From: an uncultured Pseudomonadales bacterium
Lineage (GTDB): Bacteria > Pseudomonadota > Gammaproteobacteria > Pseudomonadales > Azotimanducaceae
DNA length: 64,000 nt
Reading direction: 5' to 3'
Assembly: GCA_958296405.1 (NCBI GenBank)
Contig: OY282519.1
Coordinates: forward strand, 2,092,132 to 2,156,131
Position 1 is the first letter of the stretch. Every line of letters begins with the position of its first letter. A program made the translations under genes and the position numbers. This document shows, piece after piece, positions 43,200 to 52,337 of this stretch. Below the pieces are notes generated by a model that saw nothing but the letters and a program-made list of their open reading frames with translations, had not been told where the DNA came from and did no database searches.

Positions 43200-44075
43200 A
43201 TGTTCAACACCCGCGACGGCCAACGCGCCACCGAAGGCATCCGCACCACCTACCGCACTTTCGAGGTGAACTCGCTCACGCCGCACATCGGCGCTGAAGT
43301 GTGCGACGTCGACCTCTCCGAGCCTCTCTCAAACGAGCAGGCGCAGGACATCCACGACGCGTGGATGGATTGGAAACTGCTCGTGTTTCGGGAGCAGGAG
43401 CTCACCCGGGAGCACCACAAGGCATTCGCTCGCCGCTTCGGCAAGCTGCATGTGCATCCCATGCAGCACAGCTACCGAGGCGACCCAGAGATCTTGAAGG
43501 TCAAGACCAGCGCCGATTCCGCGTACACCGCGGGGGATGGCTGGCACACGGACGTCACCTGCGACGAAATCCCGCCCTTGGGTTCCATGCTCTACGTCAC
43601 CGAAACGCCGGAATGTGGCGGTGGCGACACTTTGTTCGCGGACATGTGCCTCGCCTACGAGCTGCTCTCGGAACCGATGCAACGGTTTCTCGGTGGTCTG
43701 AAGGCAGTGCATGACGGTGCCTTGCCGTATGTGGGCTCCTACAAGTCCAAGCCGCCGGAGGGCGGCTATCCGCGCAACGAGCACCCGGTGGTGACGCGCC
43801 ATCCGGAGACGGGGCAGCCGGTGCTGTATGTCAACCGCGGCTTCACGTCGCACATCGTGGGCCTTGCGGGCGCCGAGAGCCGCGCCCTGTTGGACATGCT
43901 GTATCGCCACATCGATTCCACGCCGCGCCTTTGGTGCCGGGTGGAGTGGCGGCCGAAGACGCTCACGTTTTGGGACAATCGCTGCACCCAGCACCATGCT
44001 GTGTGGGATTACTACCCGCACAGCCGCTATGGTGAGCGGGTGTCCATCGTCGGGCAGGCGCGCCCGGCCGCCTGA
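43200..44075 (+). CDS. TauD/TfdA-family 2-oxoglutarate dioxygenase
   Basis: A 291-residue Fe(II)/2-oxoglutarate oxygenase. The metal-binding HxD is WHTDVT with His116 and Asp118; the distal His and 2-oxoglutarate Arg are in TQHHAVWDYYPHSRYGERVS near residue 260. The N-terminal FEVNSLTPHIGAEVCDVDLS is typical of TauD. The family hydroxylates taurine, herbicides or trimethyl-ammonium compounds; the substrate here is open. It is 39 bases after the kinase gene and probably in the same operon, so it may supply the hydroxyl group that the kinase modifies. Confidence 0.88.
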   Translation: MFNTRDGQRATEGIRTTYRTFEVNSLTPHIGAEVCDVDLSEPLSNEQAQDIHDAWMDWKLLVFREQELTREHHKAFARRFGKLHVHPMQHSYRGDPEILKVKTSADSAYTAGDGWHTDVTCDEIPPLGSMLYVTETPECGGGDTLFADMCLAYELLSEPMQRFLGGLKAVHDGALPYVGSYKSKPPEGGYPRNEHPVVTRHPETGQPVLYVNRGFTSHIVGLAGAESRALLDMLYRHIDSTPRLWCRVEWRPKTLTFWDNRCTQHHAVWDYYPHSRYGERVSIVGQARPAA

Positions 44076-44183
44076 ATGTGCCGGCGCGCTGGCGGGGCGC
44101 CTCGCTCAACGCCCTAGGTTGGGCGGGCGCGTGTGCTCGGCGGTTCGCGATGAATCGTTTGAGGGTGCGCGACCGGCTGGCGG

Positions 44184-44873
44184 CTAGAGCATCACTCCCT
44201 GCAGCTGCGCCAAACCGTTGTCGATCTTTGCGACATAGCGGGCGCCGGCCGGCAACCAGCGGGTGCGGTTGGCGTTCCTCGGGCCGAGGTTGTAGTAGCG
44301 CAGCGCGCACTCGATGTCTCCACAGGCATCTTGGAATGTCGCGAGAATCTGTGCGCCGCAGTAGATGTTCTCCGCCGGATCGTGCAGGTCGCCGCCGCAG
44401 AAAGAGTGCCAATAGTCAACGCGCACTTGCGCCGGCCCAAACGCGCCAACCTTGGAGCGAACGTTCTTCCTGAATGAGCTCTCCGCGAGCACCACGCTGG
44501 CGAGGAGTTCCGGCGACAGTTGCTGACGGGTCGCTGCCTCCAAAATCCACCCAGCGAACTCGTGTGCCACAGCTTGGCGCAGGCCGAACGCCATGCTTTT
44601 CTTCGCCGCGAACGCTTTGCGTTCGTCAGCCCAAGAGATTGACGGGGAGCGCGCCGCCGGCAGCGCCACGGCTTGCGCTTGTGGCCGCGCCGCATCGCTC
44701 AGGGCGCGAGCGGCGCCCGCGGCCATGACGGCGAAGGCGAGGGTGGCAATGCCAAACGCAAGCCCGCTGAAGACGGCGGGTGGGTTGCGCACGATGCGCC
44801 AAACGCCGGCAACCGTGCGCCAAGCGATGCGCAGGGGCAGGGGGACGGGCTCGGAAACTGGCTGACGTTGCAT
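44184..44873 (-). CDS. Lytic transglycosylase-like (SLT domain) membrane protein
   Basis: A 229-residue protein with one N-terminal membrane segment (SGLAFGIATLAFAVMAAGAA) and a C-terminal SLT-type lysozyme domain. The catalytic glutamate is in LAESSFRKNVRSKVGAFGPAQV (two blocks) near residue 143, followed by the family's NIYCGAQILATF and CALRYYNLGP. Such enzymes cleave peptidoglycan between MurNAc and GlcNAc to form an anhydro sugar. I chose ATG 44873 rather than the GTG at 44885 because TGAGA lies a few bases before it. A sigma70-like promoter lies just upstream. Confidence 0.8.
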   Translation of the reverse strand: MQRQPVSEPVPLPLRIAWRTVAGVWRIVRNPPAVFSGLAFGIATLAFAVMAAGAARALSDAARPQAQAVALPAARSPSISWADERKAFAAKKSMAFGLRQAVAHEFAGWILEAATRQQLSPELLASVVLAESSFRKNVRSKVGAFGPAQVRVDYWHSFCGGDLHDPAENIYCGAQILATFQDACGDIECALRYYNLGPRNANRTRWLPAGARYVAKIDNGLAQLQGVML

Positions 44874-44900
44874 GAAATGTCTCACGCGGTCGATATGCTC

Positions 44901-44928
44901 ATGGTAGGCGGCGCAGAGCCGCTGTCAA
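44901..44928 (-). promoter_or_regulatory. Sigma70-type promoter upstream of the lytic transglycosylase
   Basis: On the minus strand a perfect -35 box TTGACA (plus-strand TGTCAA, 44923-44928) is followed by a 16-base spacer and TACCAT (plus-strand ATGGTA, 44901-44906), which matches the -10 consensus in four of six positions. It points towards the SLT-domain gene, whose start is at 44873. The rest of 44886-45149 contains an AT-rich stretch near 44925-44970 and no other gene that I can see. Confidence 0.5.
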
Positions 44929-45149
44929 TAGGAAAATTGAGATAAAATGGAGAAAAATCGGACATCACTCCATCGCTTGCTTGGCATCCGCGCCTCCGGG
45001 CCGTCCCCGTCACGGCCCGGAGGGCGGAGGCGTCGTGGTGTGAACCCGCGCTAAGAGAGCTGCTGCCCACCGTGGCCATATGTGCCATGCATGGGCGCTT
45101 GGGGTCGCGCCGGCATCGCCGCGCTTACGCCCAGTCGTCTATCGATCCG

Positions 45150-47183
45150 CTACAGCAGCGGCGCGATCACCAAGCTCACAATGGCCATCACGTTGATGAG
45201 GATGTTCATGCTTGGGCCAGAGGTGTCCTTGAATGGATCGCCAACCGTATCGCCCACCACCGTGGCGGCATGCACAGCGGAGCCTTTGCCGCCTAGGTTG
45301 CCCTTTTCGACATACTTTTTGGCGTTGTCCCAAGCGCCGCCGGCGTTGGCCATCGTCAACGCCATCAGCACGCAGCCGAGCAGGGCCCCGCCGAGTGCGC
45401 CGCCCAACGCCTCGGCGCTGATGCCGAAGCCAATCACCGGCGGCGCGGCCACGGCGATGGCGCCGGGCAACAGCATCCGCTTGAGGGCGGCGGAGGTGGC
45501 GATGTCGATGCATTTCGCGTTGTCCGGCTCGGCTTCGCCGGCCATCAAGCCTGGAATCTCGCGGAACTGTCGGCGGATTTCCTGAATCATCTCCATCGCC
45601 GCATCGCCCACGGAAGTCATGGTGATGGAGGCGATGAGGAACGGAATGATGCCGCCGAGGAAGAGCCCAATCAGCACTTGGGGCATGCCGAGGTGCAGGG
45701 TGAAATCGCCGCCCCGGTTGTAGCTCACGGTCTCCACGAACGCGGCGATGATGGCCAGCGCCGCCAGCGCCGCGGCGCCGATCGCAAACCCCTTGCCCAT
45801 CGCTGCGGTGGTGTTGCCGAGTTCGTCCAAGGAATCTGTGATGGCGCGCGTGTCGTCGCCCAGCCCAGCCATCTCGGCGATGCCGCCGGCGTTGTCCGCG
45901 ACCGGGCCGTAAGCGTCCACCGCCATCGTCATGCCGACGGTGGCGAGCAAACCCACCGCGGCGATGCCGACGCCGTAGAGGCCGGCGAGGCTCGTCGAGA
46001 CGAAGATGATGGCGCAAATGGCCAGCAGGGGCACGACGACGGACTGCATGCCAACGGCCAGCCCCGTGATCATTACCGTGGCGGGGCCGGTCTCGCCGGC
46101 CTTGGCGATGCGCTGCACAGGCTTCGAGGAGGTGTAGAACTCGGTGACGAGGCCGATGACCACGCCACCCACGGCACCGGCGAGCACCGCCCACCAAATC
46201 GCCGCGGAGACGCCGGCGTTGCCGATGATGAACCAAGCCGCGCCGATGAACAGGATCGGCGACACGATCATGCCGATGCGCAGCGCCAAGGCAGGATTCG
46301 AGGACGAGCGGCTGCGCACCACGGCGATGCCGATGATCGAGCAGACCAAGCCAGTGGCGGCGAGCAACAGCGGCAATCCCATGAGCGCGGCGCGGCCGCC
46401 ATCCACGGCGAGGCCGGGCGTCAGTTCGCCCAAGATGCCGGCGCCAAGGGTCGCGGCGATGGCGATGGACGCGATCATGGCCCCGCAGTAAGACTCGAAG
46501 ATGTCCGAGCCCATGCCGGCGACGTCGCCCACGTTGTCGCCCACGTTGTCCGCGATGACGCCTGGGTTGCGGGGGTCGTCCTCCGGAATGCCTTGCTCCA
46601 GCTTGCCCACTAGGTCTGCCCCCACGTCGGCGCTCTTGGTGTAGATGCCGCCGCCCACGCGGGAGAACAGCGCCACCGTGGACGCGCCCATGCCGAAGCC
46701 GTGGATGTGGTGGGCGGTGTGCGGGTCGCCGCCGAACAAGTAATAGACGATGCCGAGCCCCAACAGGCCAAGGGACGCCACCGCCAAGCCCATGATGGAG
46801 CCGCCGAAAAAGGCCACCGACAGCGCTGCCGGCGCGCCCTGTTCATGCGCCGCGGTCGTCGTGCGGACATTGGCCTTGGTGGCCGTGTACATGCCGATCC
46901 ACCCCGCGCCGGCAGAGGAGAGCGCACCGGCGATGAAGGCCAGCACCGTGTCGCCGCCGAGGCTCGGCGTGAAGTAGAGGATGACGATGAGCGCGCCGGC
47001 GAAGAGCGCCAGCATGGTGTATTCCCGCCGCATGAACACCATCGCGCCGAGGTGAATCTGATCGCCGATGGCGCGGACGCTGTCCGACCCCTCGGCGTAG
47101 CGGCGCACCAGCGCGTAAACGATGAAGGCGCAGATGAGTCCGACCGCGCCAAGCGTTGGCGGGATGATTGCTTGCTCCAACAT
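45150..47183 (-). CDS. hppA: Membrane-bound proton-pumping pyrophosphatase
   Basis: A 677-residue membrane protein of the H+-PPase family, which couples PPi hydrolysis to ion pumping across the cytoplasmic membrane. Catalytic segments are visible: [21 protein letters not shown] near 191 (in two overlapping blocks), [21 protein letters not shown], and later [20 protein letters not shown]. The motif GNTTAA (rather than GNTTKA) is the one associated with K+-dependent members. The start is ATG 47183, preceded by GAGG; the frame is open further upstream but homology begins here. No partner genes are needed. Confidence 0.95.
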   Translation of the reverse strand: MLEQAIIPPTLGAVGLICAFIVYALVRRYAEGSDSVRAIGDQIHLGAMVFMRREYTMLALFAGALIVILYFTPSLGGDTVLAFIAGALSSAGAGWIGMYTATKANVRTTTAAHEQGAPAALSVAFFGGSIMGLAVASLGLLGLGIVYYLFGGDPHTAHHIHGFGMGASTVALFSRVGGGIYTKSADVGADLVGKLEQGIPEDDPRNPGVIADNVGDNVGDVAGMGSDIFESYCGAMIASIAIAATLGAGILGELTPGLAVDGGRAALMGLPLLLAATGLVCSIIGIAVVRSRSSSNPALALRIGMIVSPILFIGAAWFIIGNAGVSAAIWWAVLAGAVGGVVIGLVTEFYTSSKPVQRIAKAGETGPATVMITGLAVGMQSVVVPLLAICAIIFVSTSLAGLYGVGIAAVGLLATVGMTMAVDAYGPVADNAGGIAEMAGLGDDTRAITDSLDELGNTTAAMGKGFAIGAAALAALAIIAAFVETVSYNRGGDFTLHLGMPQVLIGLFLGGIIPFLIASITMTSVGDAAMEMIQEIRRQFREIPGLMAGEAEPDNAKCIDIATSAALKRMLLPGAIAVAAPPVIGFGISAEALGGALGGALLGCVLMALTMANAGGAWDNAKKYVEKGNLGGKGSAVHAATVVGDTVGDPFKDTSGPSMNILINVMAIVSLVIAPLL

Positions 47184-47568
47184 TGATGACCTCGAACGTG
47201 TCGTCTTGATCTGGGTGGCGGGTGCCCTCTGCTTACCGAACATCATGCCGTAAGCGGGCGCCTTCACGCGGAGGCTGCCGGCGATGGCGGCAGCGCCCGT
47301 CGTTGGGGGCGGCATGATAGCGAACGCCGCCCCGCGAAGAAAACTCGATTGATGGGCAAGGCAGAACGCCCTCGAGCGGGCGCAGCAGGCCGCGATGCCA
47401 GAACTCGATGCGCTGTTTGCGTGAGCACGTTCGCCGCACGACGCAATACGGCGTGCGCGACCTGCCGATCATCGACGCGGGCCGGAAGTTCTATCAGGAC
47501 GACTACATCGACCTCTACGCTGGCCCCGGCTACAGCGGCCAGCTGACCGGCGCCGGCGCCGAGGCGAG
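47184..47568. other. Intergenic region between hppA and pilQ
   Basis: This stretch should hold the hppA promoter, but I see no convincing -35/-10 pair. A plus-strand open frame (47408-47773) translates to non-repetitive sequence such as [20 protein letters not shown] before it runs antisense into pilQ. It is not recognisable as a family, and might be a remnant of an old gene. No RNA gene or repeat was seen. Confidence 0.5.
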
Positions 47569-48933
47569 TTACTTGGCGGCCGGTTCCGCCACTACCCGAG
47601 GCGTGATGAAGATCAACAGTTCTTGCTTGTCGTCGCGCTCGAAGGTGCGGCGGAACAGTCGGCCCAGCAGCGGGATGTCGCCGAGCACCGGCGTCTTGGT
47701 GGTCGTCAAGTTCTTGTCGGTGCGGAACATGCCGCCGAGCACCACGGTCTCGCCGTCATCGACCAGCACCTGAGTGGAAATTGCGGTGGTGTCGATGCTG
47801 GGCACGCCGTTGTACACACGGCCGACGGCGTCTTGGTTCACCTCCAGATCCATGATGATGCGGTCGTTCGGGGTGATGCGCGGCGTCACTTGGAGAGACA
47901 GCACGGCTTCCTTGAAGGAGGTGGACGTGGCGCCGGAACTGCTCGCTTCTTGGTACGGGATTTGGACGCCGGAGCGGATGGTTGCCGGCTGCTTGTCCGC
48001 AGTGATGATGGTCGGACGCGCCACGACTTCCGCTTGGCCTTGGGAGGCGAGCGCGGAGAGTTCCAAGTCGATGAGGTAGTTGGGCCCCGTCACGCCGACG
48101 CCTAGGGTGGCCGCCGCCTCCGGCACGGCGAGATCGACGCCTACATGGTTGGGCGAGGTGATCTCTGTCGGCTGGCTCGGATCCGCGGCGCCATCTTGCA
48201 GTTCGCTCAAGGTTTCCAAGCCGCCGCCGACCTTCAGTGCCTTGTTGCCCAATGCCTTGAGGGCGGCGCCTCCCCAGCGGATGCCGAGCCGCTCGGTGAA
48301 GTTGGCGTTCGCGTTCACGATGCGGGATTCGATGGCGACTTGGCGCACCGGCACGTCTAATTGGGCGATGACCGCGCGCAGCGCGGCGGCGTTGGCGGCG
48401 GTGTCCGTCAAGATGATGGCGTTGGTGCGCTCATCCACGAGGGCGACGCCGCGTTTCGAGAACAACGAGGCGTGTTCGCCGCCGCTCGACAACAGCGCGA
48501 CGAGCCGCGGCGCGTCCGCGTAGCGGATTTGGATGAACTCGGTTTTCAGCGGCGCGAGTTCCGCCAGTTGGCTGCGGCTCTCAAGCTCCAGCTTCTCTTG
48601 GGCGGCGAGCTCTGCGGCGGGCGCCACCAGCAGCACGTTGCCCACCTGTCGCTTGTCAAGGCCTTGGGTGCGTAGGATCAAGTCCAACGCTTGCTGCCAA
48701 GGCACCTGCTGCAGGCGCAAGGTGAGGCGGCCGGCCACGGCGTCACTGGCGATTAAGTTGAGGCCGGTGAAGTCGGCGAGCACTTGCAACGCGGTGCGGG
48801 TTTCGATGTCTTGGAAATCAAGGGTGAGCTTCTCCCCAGCGTCTTCGGCGCCGTGGGCAGCAGCCAGCGTCCACGCGCCCAGCCAACCGATGAGGACGCG
48901 ACGCCACGCACCCGCTTTGACCGACCGCCTCAC
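47569..48933 (-). CDS. pilQ: Type IV pilus secretin PilQ (short form)
   Basis: A 454-residue outer-membrane secretin. After a signal peptide (RRVLIGWLGAWTLAAAHG) comes one STN-like domain (LTLDFQDIETRTALQVLADFTGLN, split in blocks), an N1-type domain (IQIRYADAPRLVALLS, VDERTNAIILTD), and the secretin core with VVARPTIITADKQPATIRSG, VQIPYQEASSSG and the final VLGDIPLLGRLFRR. Canonical PilQ is around 700 residues with AMIN domains for peptidoglycan binding; none is visible here. It is the last gene of pilMNOPQ and overlaps pilP by 4 bases. Confidence 0.9.
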   Translation of the reverse strand: MRRSVKAGAWRRVLIGWLGAWTLAAAHGAEDAGEKLTLDFQDIETRTALQVLADFTGLNLIASDAVAGRLTLRLQQVPWQQALDLILRTQGLDKRQVGNVLLVAPAAELAAQEKLELESRSQLAELAPLKTEFIQIRYADAPRLVALLSSGGEHASLFSKRGVALVDERTNAIILTDTAANAAALRAVIAQLDVPVRQVAIESRIVNANANFTERLGIRWGGAALKALGNKALKVGGGLETLSELQDGAADPSQPTEITSPNHVGVDLAVPEAAATLGVGVTGPNYLIDLELSALASQGQAEVVARPTIITADKQPATIRSGVQIPYQEASSSGATSTSFKEAVLSLQVTPRITPNDRIIMDLEVNQDAVGRVYNGVPSIDTTAISTQVLVDDGETVVLGGMFRTDKNLTTTKTPVLGDIPLLGRLFRRTFERDDKQELLIFITPRVVAEPAAK

Positions 48934-49481
48934 GCGCCGGCTCCTGAGTCCTCCGGCGCTGTGCCAAGCGCTGCGAGGGGGATGCGTCGTTCTCGTCTAG
49001 CCCAACCGCCGGCGCCGTCGGAGATGGCCTCGGCGATGTCCATGCCGGCGGCGTCAATGGCATGCACTTCGCCGAAGTCCGTGCCCAAGAAGTCGCCGCG
49101 TCCCACGCGATGCACCCGGCCGCCCGCATCCTGAACGAGGGCGAAGATGAGCCCACCGCGAGCCAGCGTGCCCACCATGTGCAGTTGGCCGATGGAAAAT
49201 TGTTCCAACGGCGCCTTGGGGCGGCTCAAATCGGGTGCCGGCGGGGTGTCCGCGTGGTCGCCGCCGGCGGGCGTGGCGGCCGATGGTTGGAACGGGTCGC
49301 GCAAGGACGCCGCCCCATAGCTGAACTGCGCCGGCGTGGGTGCGGCCGGCGTGGCGGCTGTGTCTTGGTTTGGCGGCGTGGCGCTTTGGACGAAAGCGCG
49401 CAGATCTTCATGGCTGTCGTCTGCGCAGCCGGCCAGCACGAGCGCCGCAGCGGCGGCAAGGGAAGCCGGCAGCAGCCTCAT
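48930..49481 (-). CDS. pilP: Type IV pilus assembly lipoprotein PilP
   Basis: A 183-residue lipoprotein: the lipobox is LAGC in LAAAAALVLAGCADDSHED. A proline/alanine-rich linker follows, then the C-terminal PilP domain with RDPFQP, LEQFSIGQLHMVGTL and VHRVGRGDFLGTDFGEV. PilP links the inner-membrane PilNO complex to the PilQ secretin. It overlaps both neighbours by 4 bases, consistent with coupled translation in the pilMNOPQ operon. Confidence 0.92.
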   Translation of the reverse strand: MRLLPASLAAAAALVLAGCADDSHEDLRAFVQSATPPNQDTAATPAAPTPAQFSYGAASLRDPFQPSAATPAGGDHADTPPAPDLSRPKAPLEQFSIGQLHMVGTLARGGLIFALVQDAGGRVHRVGRGDFLGTDFGEVHAIDAAGMDIAEAISDGAGGWARRERRIPLAALGTAPEDSGAGA

Positions 49482-50089
49482 GGCGTTGCCTCCGCAGGAC
49501 GGTACCGATAGGTCTTGGCCAGCACGGTGAGCCGCAGCGTGGACGCCGCTTCCATCGCGGCGAGCTCGAAGTCGTGCAGGGTCACCAAGCGGGGCAGGTT
49601 GGCGACGGCGCCGGCGAAGGCGCCGAGCTGATGGTAATCCCCGGTCAAGGTGAGGTTGATGGGCAGTTCGACATATTGTTCGCCAGTGCGCTCTGCTTGG
49701 AGTTCAATGCGTTCCACGACCAAGCGATTGACGCGCGCGGCGCTTGCGATGTCCTCGACGAGGCCGGGCACTTCGGTGTGTGCTGGAAGGGTGGCGACGA
49801 ACGTGTTGAAGGCATCCGCCAAGGTGCTCTCGCGTTGGCGCAGGGCGGCCAAGCCGGCGGCTTGCCGCGCCTTGTCGCGGTACGCGGCCTTGAGCGTTGC
49901 TTCCTCGCGCTCGCTCGCTGCCAAGATGTCACGCTTGCCACTCACATGGAGGGCCCAAGCCGCCCAGAGGGCGCCGAGGCCCAGCGCTGCGAGCGCGAGC
50001 CACTGCGCCGGGCGCGGCCAATCCCCGGCGTCGCGCACATCGAGCGCGCGCCAATCGAAGGCTTGCAGTTCAGCGACCCAAGCCATCAT
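49478..50089 (-). CDS. pilO: Type IV pilus inner-membrane protein PilO
   Basis: A 203-residue protein with one membrane segment near the N-terminus (PAQWLALAALGLGALWAAWAL), a coiled-coil stretch (AAYRDKARQAAGLAALRQRE), and a ferredoxin-like C-terminal domain containing LPINLTLTGDYHQLGAFAGA. This is the PilO layout; it pairs with PilN in the alignment complex. The start is the first of two consecutive ATGs at 50089, overlapping pilN by 20 bases; the frame is open further upstream but lies inside pilN. Confidence 0.9.
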   Translation of the reverse strand: MMAWVAELQAFDWRALDVRDAGDWPRPAQWLALAALGLGALWAAWALHVSGKRDILAASEREEATLKAAYRDKARQAAGLAALRQRESTLADAFNTFVATLPAHTEVPGLVEDIASAARVNRLVVERIELQAERTGEQYVELPINLTLTGDYHQLGAFAGAVANLPRLVTLHDFELAAMEAASTLRLTVLAKTYRYRPAEATP

Positions 50090-50705
50090 CGCCACTGCTC
50101 CGCGGGGCGGCCGGCGGGCCTTGGCCGGCGCCCATGTGTCCGCTCTTGACGGCGTTGCGCCCCGCCAGCGATAACGCCAACTCGAAGTCCACCGCGCCGG
50201 GGCCGTAGGGCGCCGGCGGGAAACGCTCCGCAACTTGCTTGAGGCCAGGCGCCGCGAAGGCGCTCGCGTGCTCAATGTTGCGCATCAGGGTGGAGATGCG
50301 CCCCACGGACACCGCCGCGCCATGCAGGGCGATGGAGTTGTCCGTGCACGTCATTGACTTGAAGTGCAGGCCATCAGCCAGCGTGCGAGGCAGGGCGTCG
50401 AGGATGCCCGCAACCGTCGGGCGCCTCGCCAGCAGCTGCTCGAACTCGGCGAGGCGCGCCACCAACTGCGCTTCGCGCTCGCGCAATGCCATCGCTTGCG
50501 CAATGCGCCCCTCCACCTCCGCCGTGCGTTCGGTGAGATAGGCGTTGCGGCTGTCCTGCTGCGCGTTGGCGCGGTCGATGAGCCAGCCGCTGACGGCGGC
50601 GACCGCCATGCCGGTCATCCCGGCGCCAACGAGTTCGAAGACAAAGCGCCGGCGCCGTCGCGCGCGCTCCCAGTCTCGCCACGGCAGCAAGTTGATGCCG
50701 CTCAT
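50070..50705 (-). CDS. pilN: Type IV pilus inner-membrane protein PilN
   Basis: A 211-residue protein. The cytoplasmic N-terminus INLLPWRDWERARRRRRF is the PilM-binding motif of PilN. One membrane segment follows (LVGAGMTGMAVAAVSGWLI), then a coiled coil and a periplasmic domain. The C-terminal ~25 residues (GAGQGPPAAPRSSGDD...) are a low-complexity tail. The ATG overlaps the pilM stop by 4 bases. Confidence 0.92.
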   Translation of the reverse strand: MSGINLLPWRDWERARRRRRFVFELVGAGMTGMAVAAVSGWLIDRANAQQDSRNAYLTERTAEVEGRIAQAMALREREAQLVARLAEFEQLLARRPTVAGILDALPRTLADGLHFKSMTCTDNSIALHGAAVSVGRISTLMRNIEHASAFAAPGLKQVAERFPPAPYGPGAVDFELALSLAGRNAVKSGHMGAGQGPPAAPRSSGDDGLGR

Positions 50706-51856
50706 GCCGGCCCCTCCCAGAGCGCGAGCCCACAGGCGATGGCCAAACCCGGCGCCAACTCCGTGACTTTGGCGCCATCCACATGTTCGGCGCGGTTCAT
50801 GCCGAAGAACGGGTTGGCAATGGTGGTTGGCGTGGCGAGGGCTTGGCCCAACATGTCGCCCAGCACTTTGCCCAACGACGGTGCCAAGCCGGCGAATGTG
50901 GCCATGCCACCGGCGAAGAATGTGTGCTCCACCTTGGCGTGTTGGCTGGACGCCAAGCAGAACTGCAAGGCGCGTTCGACGCGCTCCGCGAGATTGTGGC
51001 CAAACGGCGCCAGCACTTCGGCGATGTAGCCAGCCGGCAGCGCGTTGCCTTGCGCGGCATCGCGGGCTTCGGCGAGCGACAGGCCGTGGCGACGCTGCGT
51101 GTCGTCGGCAAGCTGGCGCGCGCCGAAGGCGAGTTCCCGGGCGCCCAGCGTTTTGTCGCCGGCGAAGATGGACACCTTGGTGGCGGCGAAGCCCAAGTCG
51201 ATCAGGGCGGCGGGCACATCGCCGTCCGCGCCAAGGCTGGCTTGGCGGATGCGCTCAAAGGCGCGTTGCGCGGCATGCGCCTCGATGTCCACGACCTTGG
51301 GACGGCAGCCGCTTTGCTCAAGCGCCACTTGGCGGGCTTCGACCTCTTCGCCGCGACAGGCAGCGAGCAACACCTTCACCTGATCTGGATTCACTTCGGA
51401 GAGGTGCTGCACCTCGAAATCCAACGCCACCTCGGCAAGTGGAAACGGGATGTGCTGCGCCGCCTCGTCCATGACGCGCAGCGCAAGCTCAGCGTCCGAC
51501 AGCGAGGCATCCATCTCCACAACCTTGGTGAACACCGCAGCGCCCCCCACTGCGGTGGCGACATCTCGACAGCGGGCGCCGGCGCGGCGAAACAGCCGCT
51601 TGATGGCCGCGGCGACGGCTTCGATGTCATTGATGCCGTGATCGATGACAGCGTTCGGTGGCAACGGCTCCACGCCGCATGCCTCAATGCGGCAACGCCC
51701 GCCAGCGTCGCGCGAGAGCTCCACCAGCTTCACGCAAGCCGAGCCGATGTCGAGGCCAACGAGGGCGTCGGGTCGTCTGCCAAAGATGCGGCGCACAGGG
51801 CCTCCGTGCAGCAAACGAGTGAGGTGCCGACGTGCTAGTGACGCCAGCGATGCCAT
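50702..51856 (-). CDS. pilM: Type IV pilus actin-like protein PilM
   Basis: A 384-residue actin-like cytoplasmic ATPase of the pilus alignment complex. The phosphate-1 loop is LVGLDIGSACVKLVEL near residue 33. AALIDLGFAATKVSIFAGD near 195 is the phosphate-2 region, and HTFFAGGMATFAGL near 315 the adenosine motif. I chose ATG 51856; homology becomes clear about 25 residues later, so a shorter protein is possible. It is the first gene of the minus-strand pilMNOPQ operon, divergent from higA and mrcA; the gap 51857-52049 probably holds its promoter. Confidence 0.9.
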   Translation of the reverse strand: MASLASLARRHLTRLLHGGPVRRIFGRRPDALVGLDIGSACVKLVELSRDAGGRCRIEACGVEPLPPNAVIDHGINDIEAVAAAIKRLFRRAGARCRDVATAVGGAAVFTKVVEMDASLSDAELALRVMDEAAQHIPFPLAEVALDFEVQHLSEVNPDQVKVLLAACRGEEVEARQVALEQSGCRPKVVDIEAHAAQRAFERIRQASLGADGDVPAALIDLGFAATKVSIFAGDKTLGARELAFGARQLADDTQRRHGLSLAEARDAAQGNALPAGYIAEVLAPFGHNLAERVERALQFCLASSQHAKVEHTFFAGGMATFAGLAPSLGKVLGDMLGQALATPTTIANPFFGMNRAEHVDGAKVTELAPGLAIACGLALWEGPA

Positions 51857-52049
51857 TGTCCGGCGTCGGGGGCCGAAGACCGTGCGATCGTTCCCATGCT
51901 TTGCATGGGCCGTTGCAGGTCCCTCATGTGCGACATTGGCGGGTTCGGCGATGGCGGCGCCCTTGGCGTTCGGTGGCTTCGACTTGAAGCCGCGCCTCTC
52001 CGCCGTTGCCGAGCAAAGCATCATGTCCTCTGCAACACACCGGAGCAAC

Positions 52050-52304
52050 ATGAACAATCCACCCCACCCGGGCGGCGGGATACGCTACGACATTGAGACA
52101 GTGGGTTGGACGATAGCCGAGTGCGCCCAGCGCCTCGGTCTGTCGCGAACGACCTTATCCAAGGTTTTGAACGGCAAACAGGGAATCACGCCCGCCATCG
52201 CGCTGTCTCTGGAGCATCTTGGTTGGAGCGATGCCGACGCTTGGATGAGGCTCCAAGCCAACTACGACCTTGCGCAGGAACGCCGCCGACGCCAAGCTGC
52301 CTGA
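52050..52304 (+). CDS. higA: HigA-family antitoxin (XRE helix-turn-helix)
   Basis: An 84-residue protein starting at ATG 52050 after CGGAG. It opens with the HigA pattern NNPPHPGGGIRYDIETVGWT and has the helix-turn-helix TIAECAQRLGLSRTTLSKVL, then GITPAIALSLEHLGWSDADA and the typical WMRLQANYDLAQ. HigA neutralises the RNase HigB and represses its own operon. No intact higB precedes it on the same strand; a C-terminal higB remnant lies in the opposite orientation just downstream. It is thus an orphan antitoxin between pilM and mrcA. Confidence 0.88.
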   Translation: MNNPPHPGGGIRYDIETVGWTIAECAQRLGLSRTTLSKVLNGKQGITPAIALSLEHLGWSDADAWMRLQANYDLAQERRRRQAA

Positions 52305-52337
52305 CGTAAGCCAGAGCAGCACGCATGACCGAATGGC

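Noticed and set aside
47408-47773. Plus-strand open frame between hppA and pilQ
   Set aside because: Half of it lies antisense to pilQ and no domain is recognisable; described only as intergenic content.
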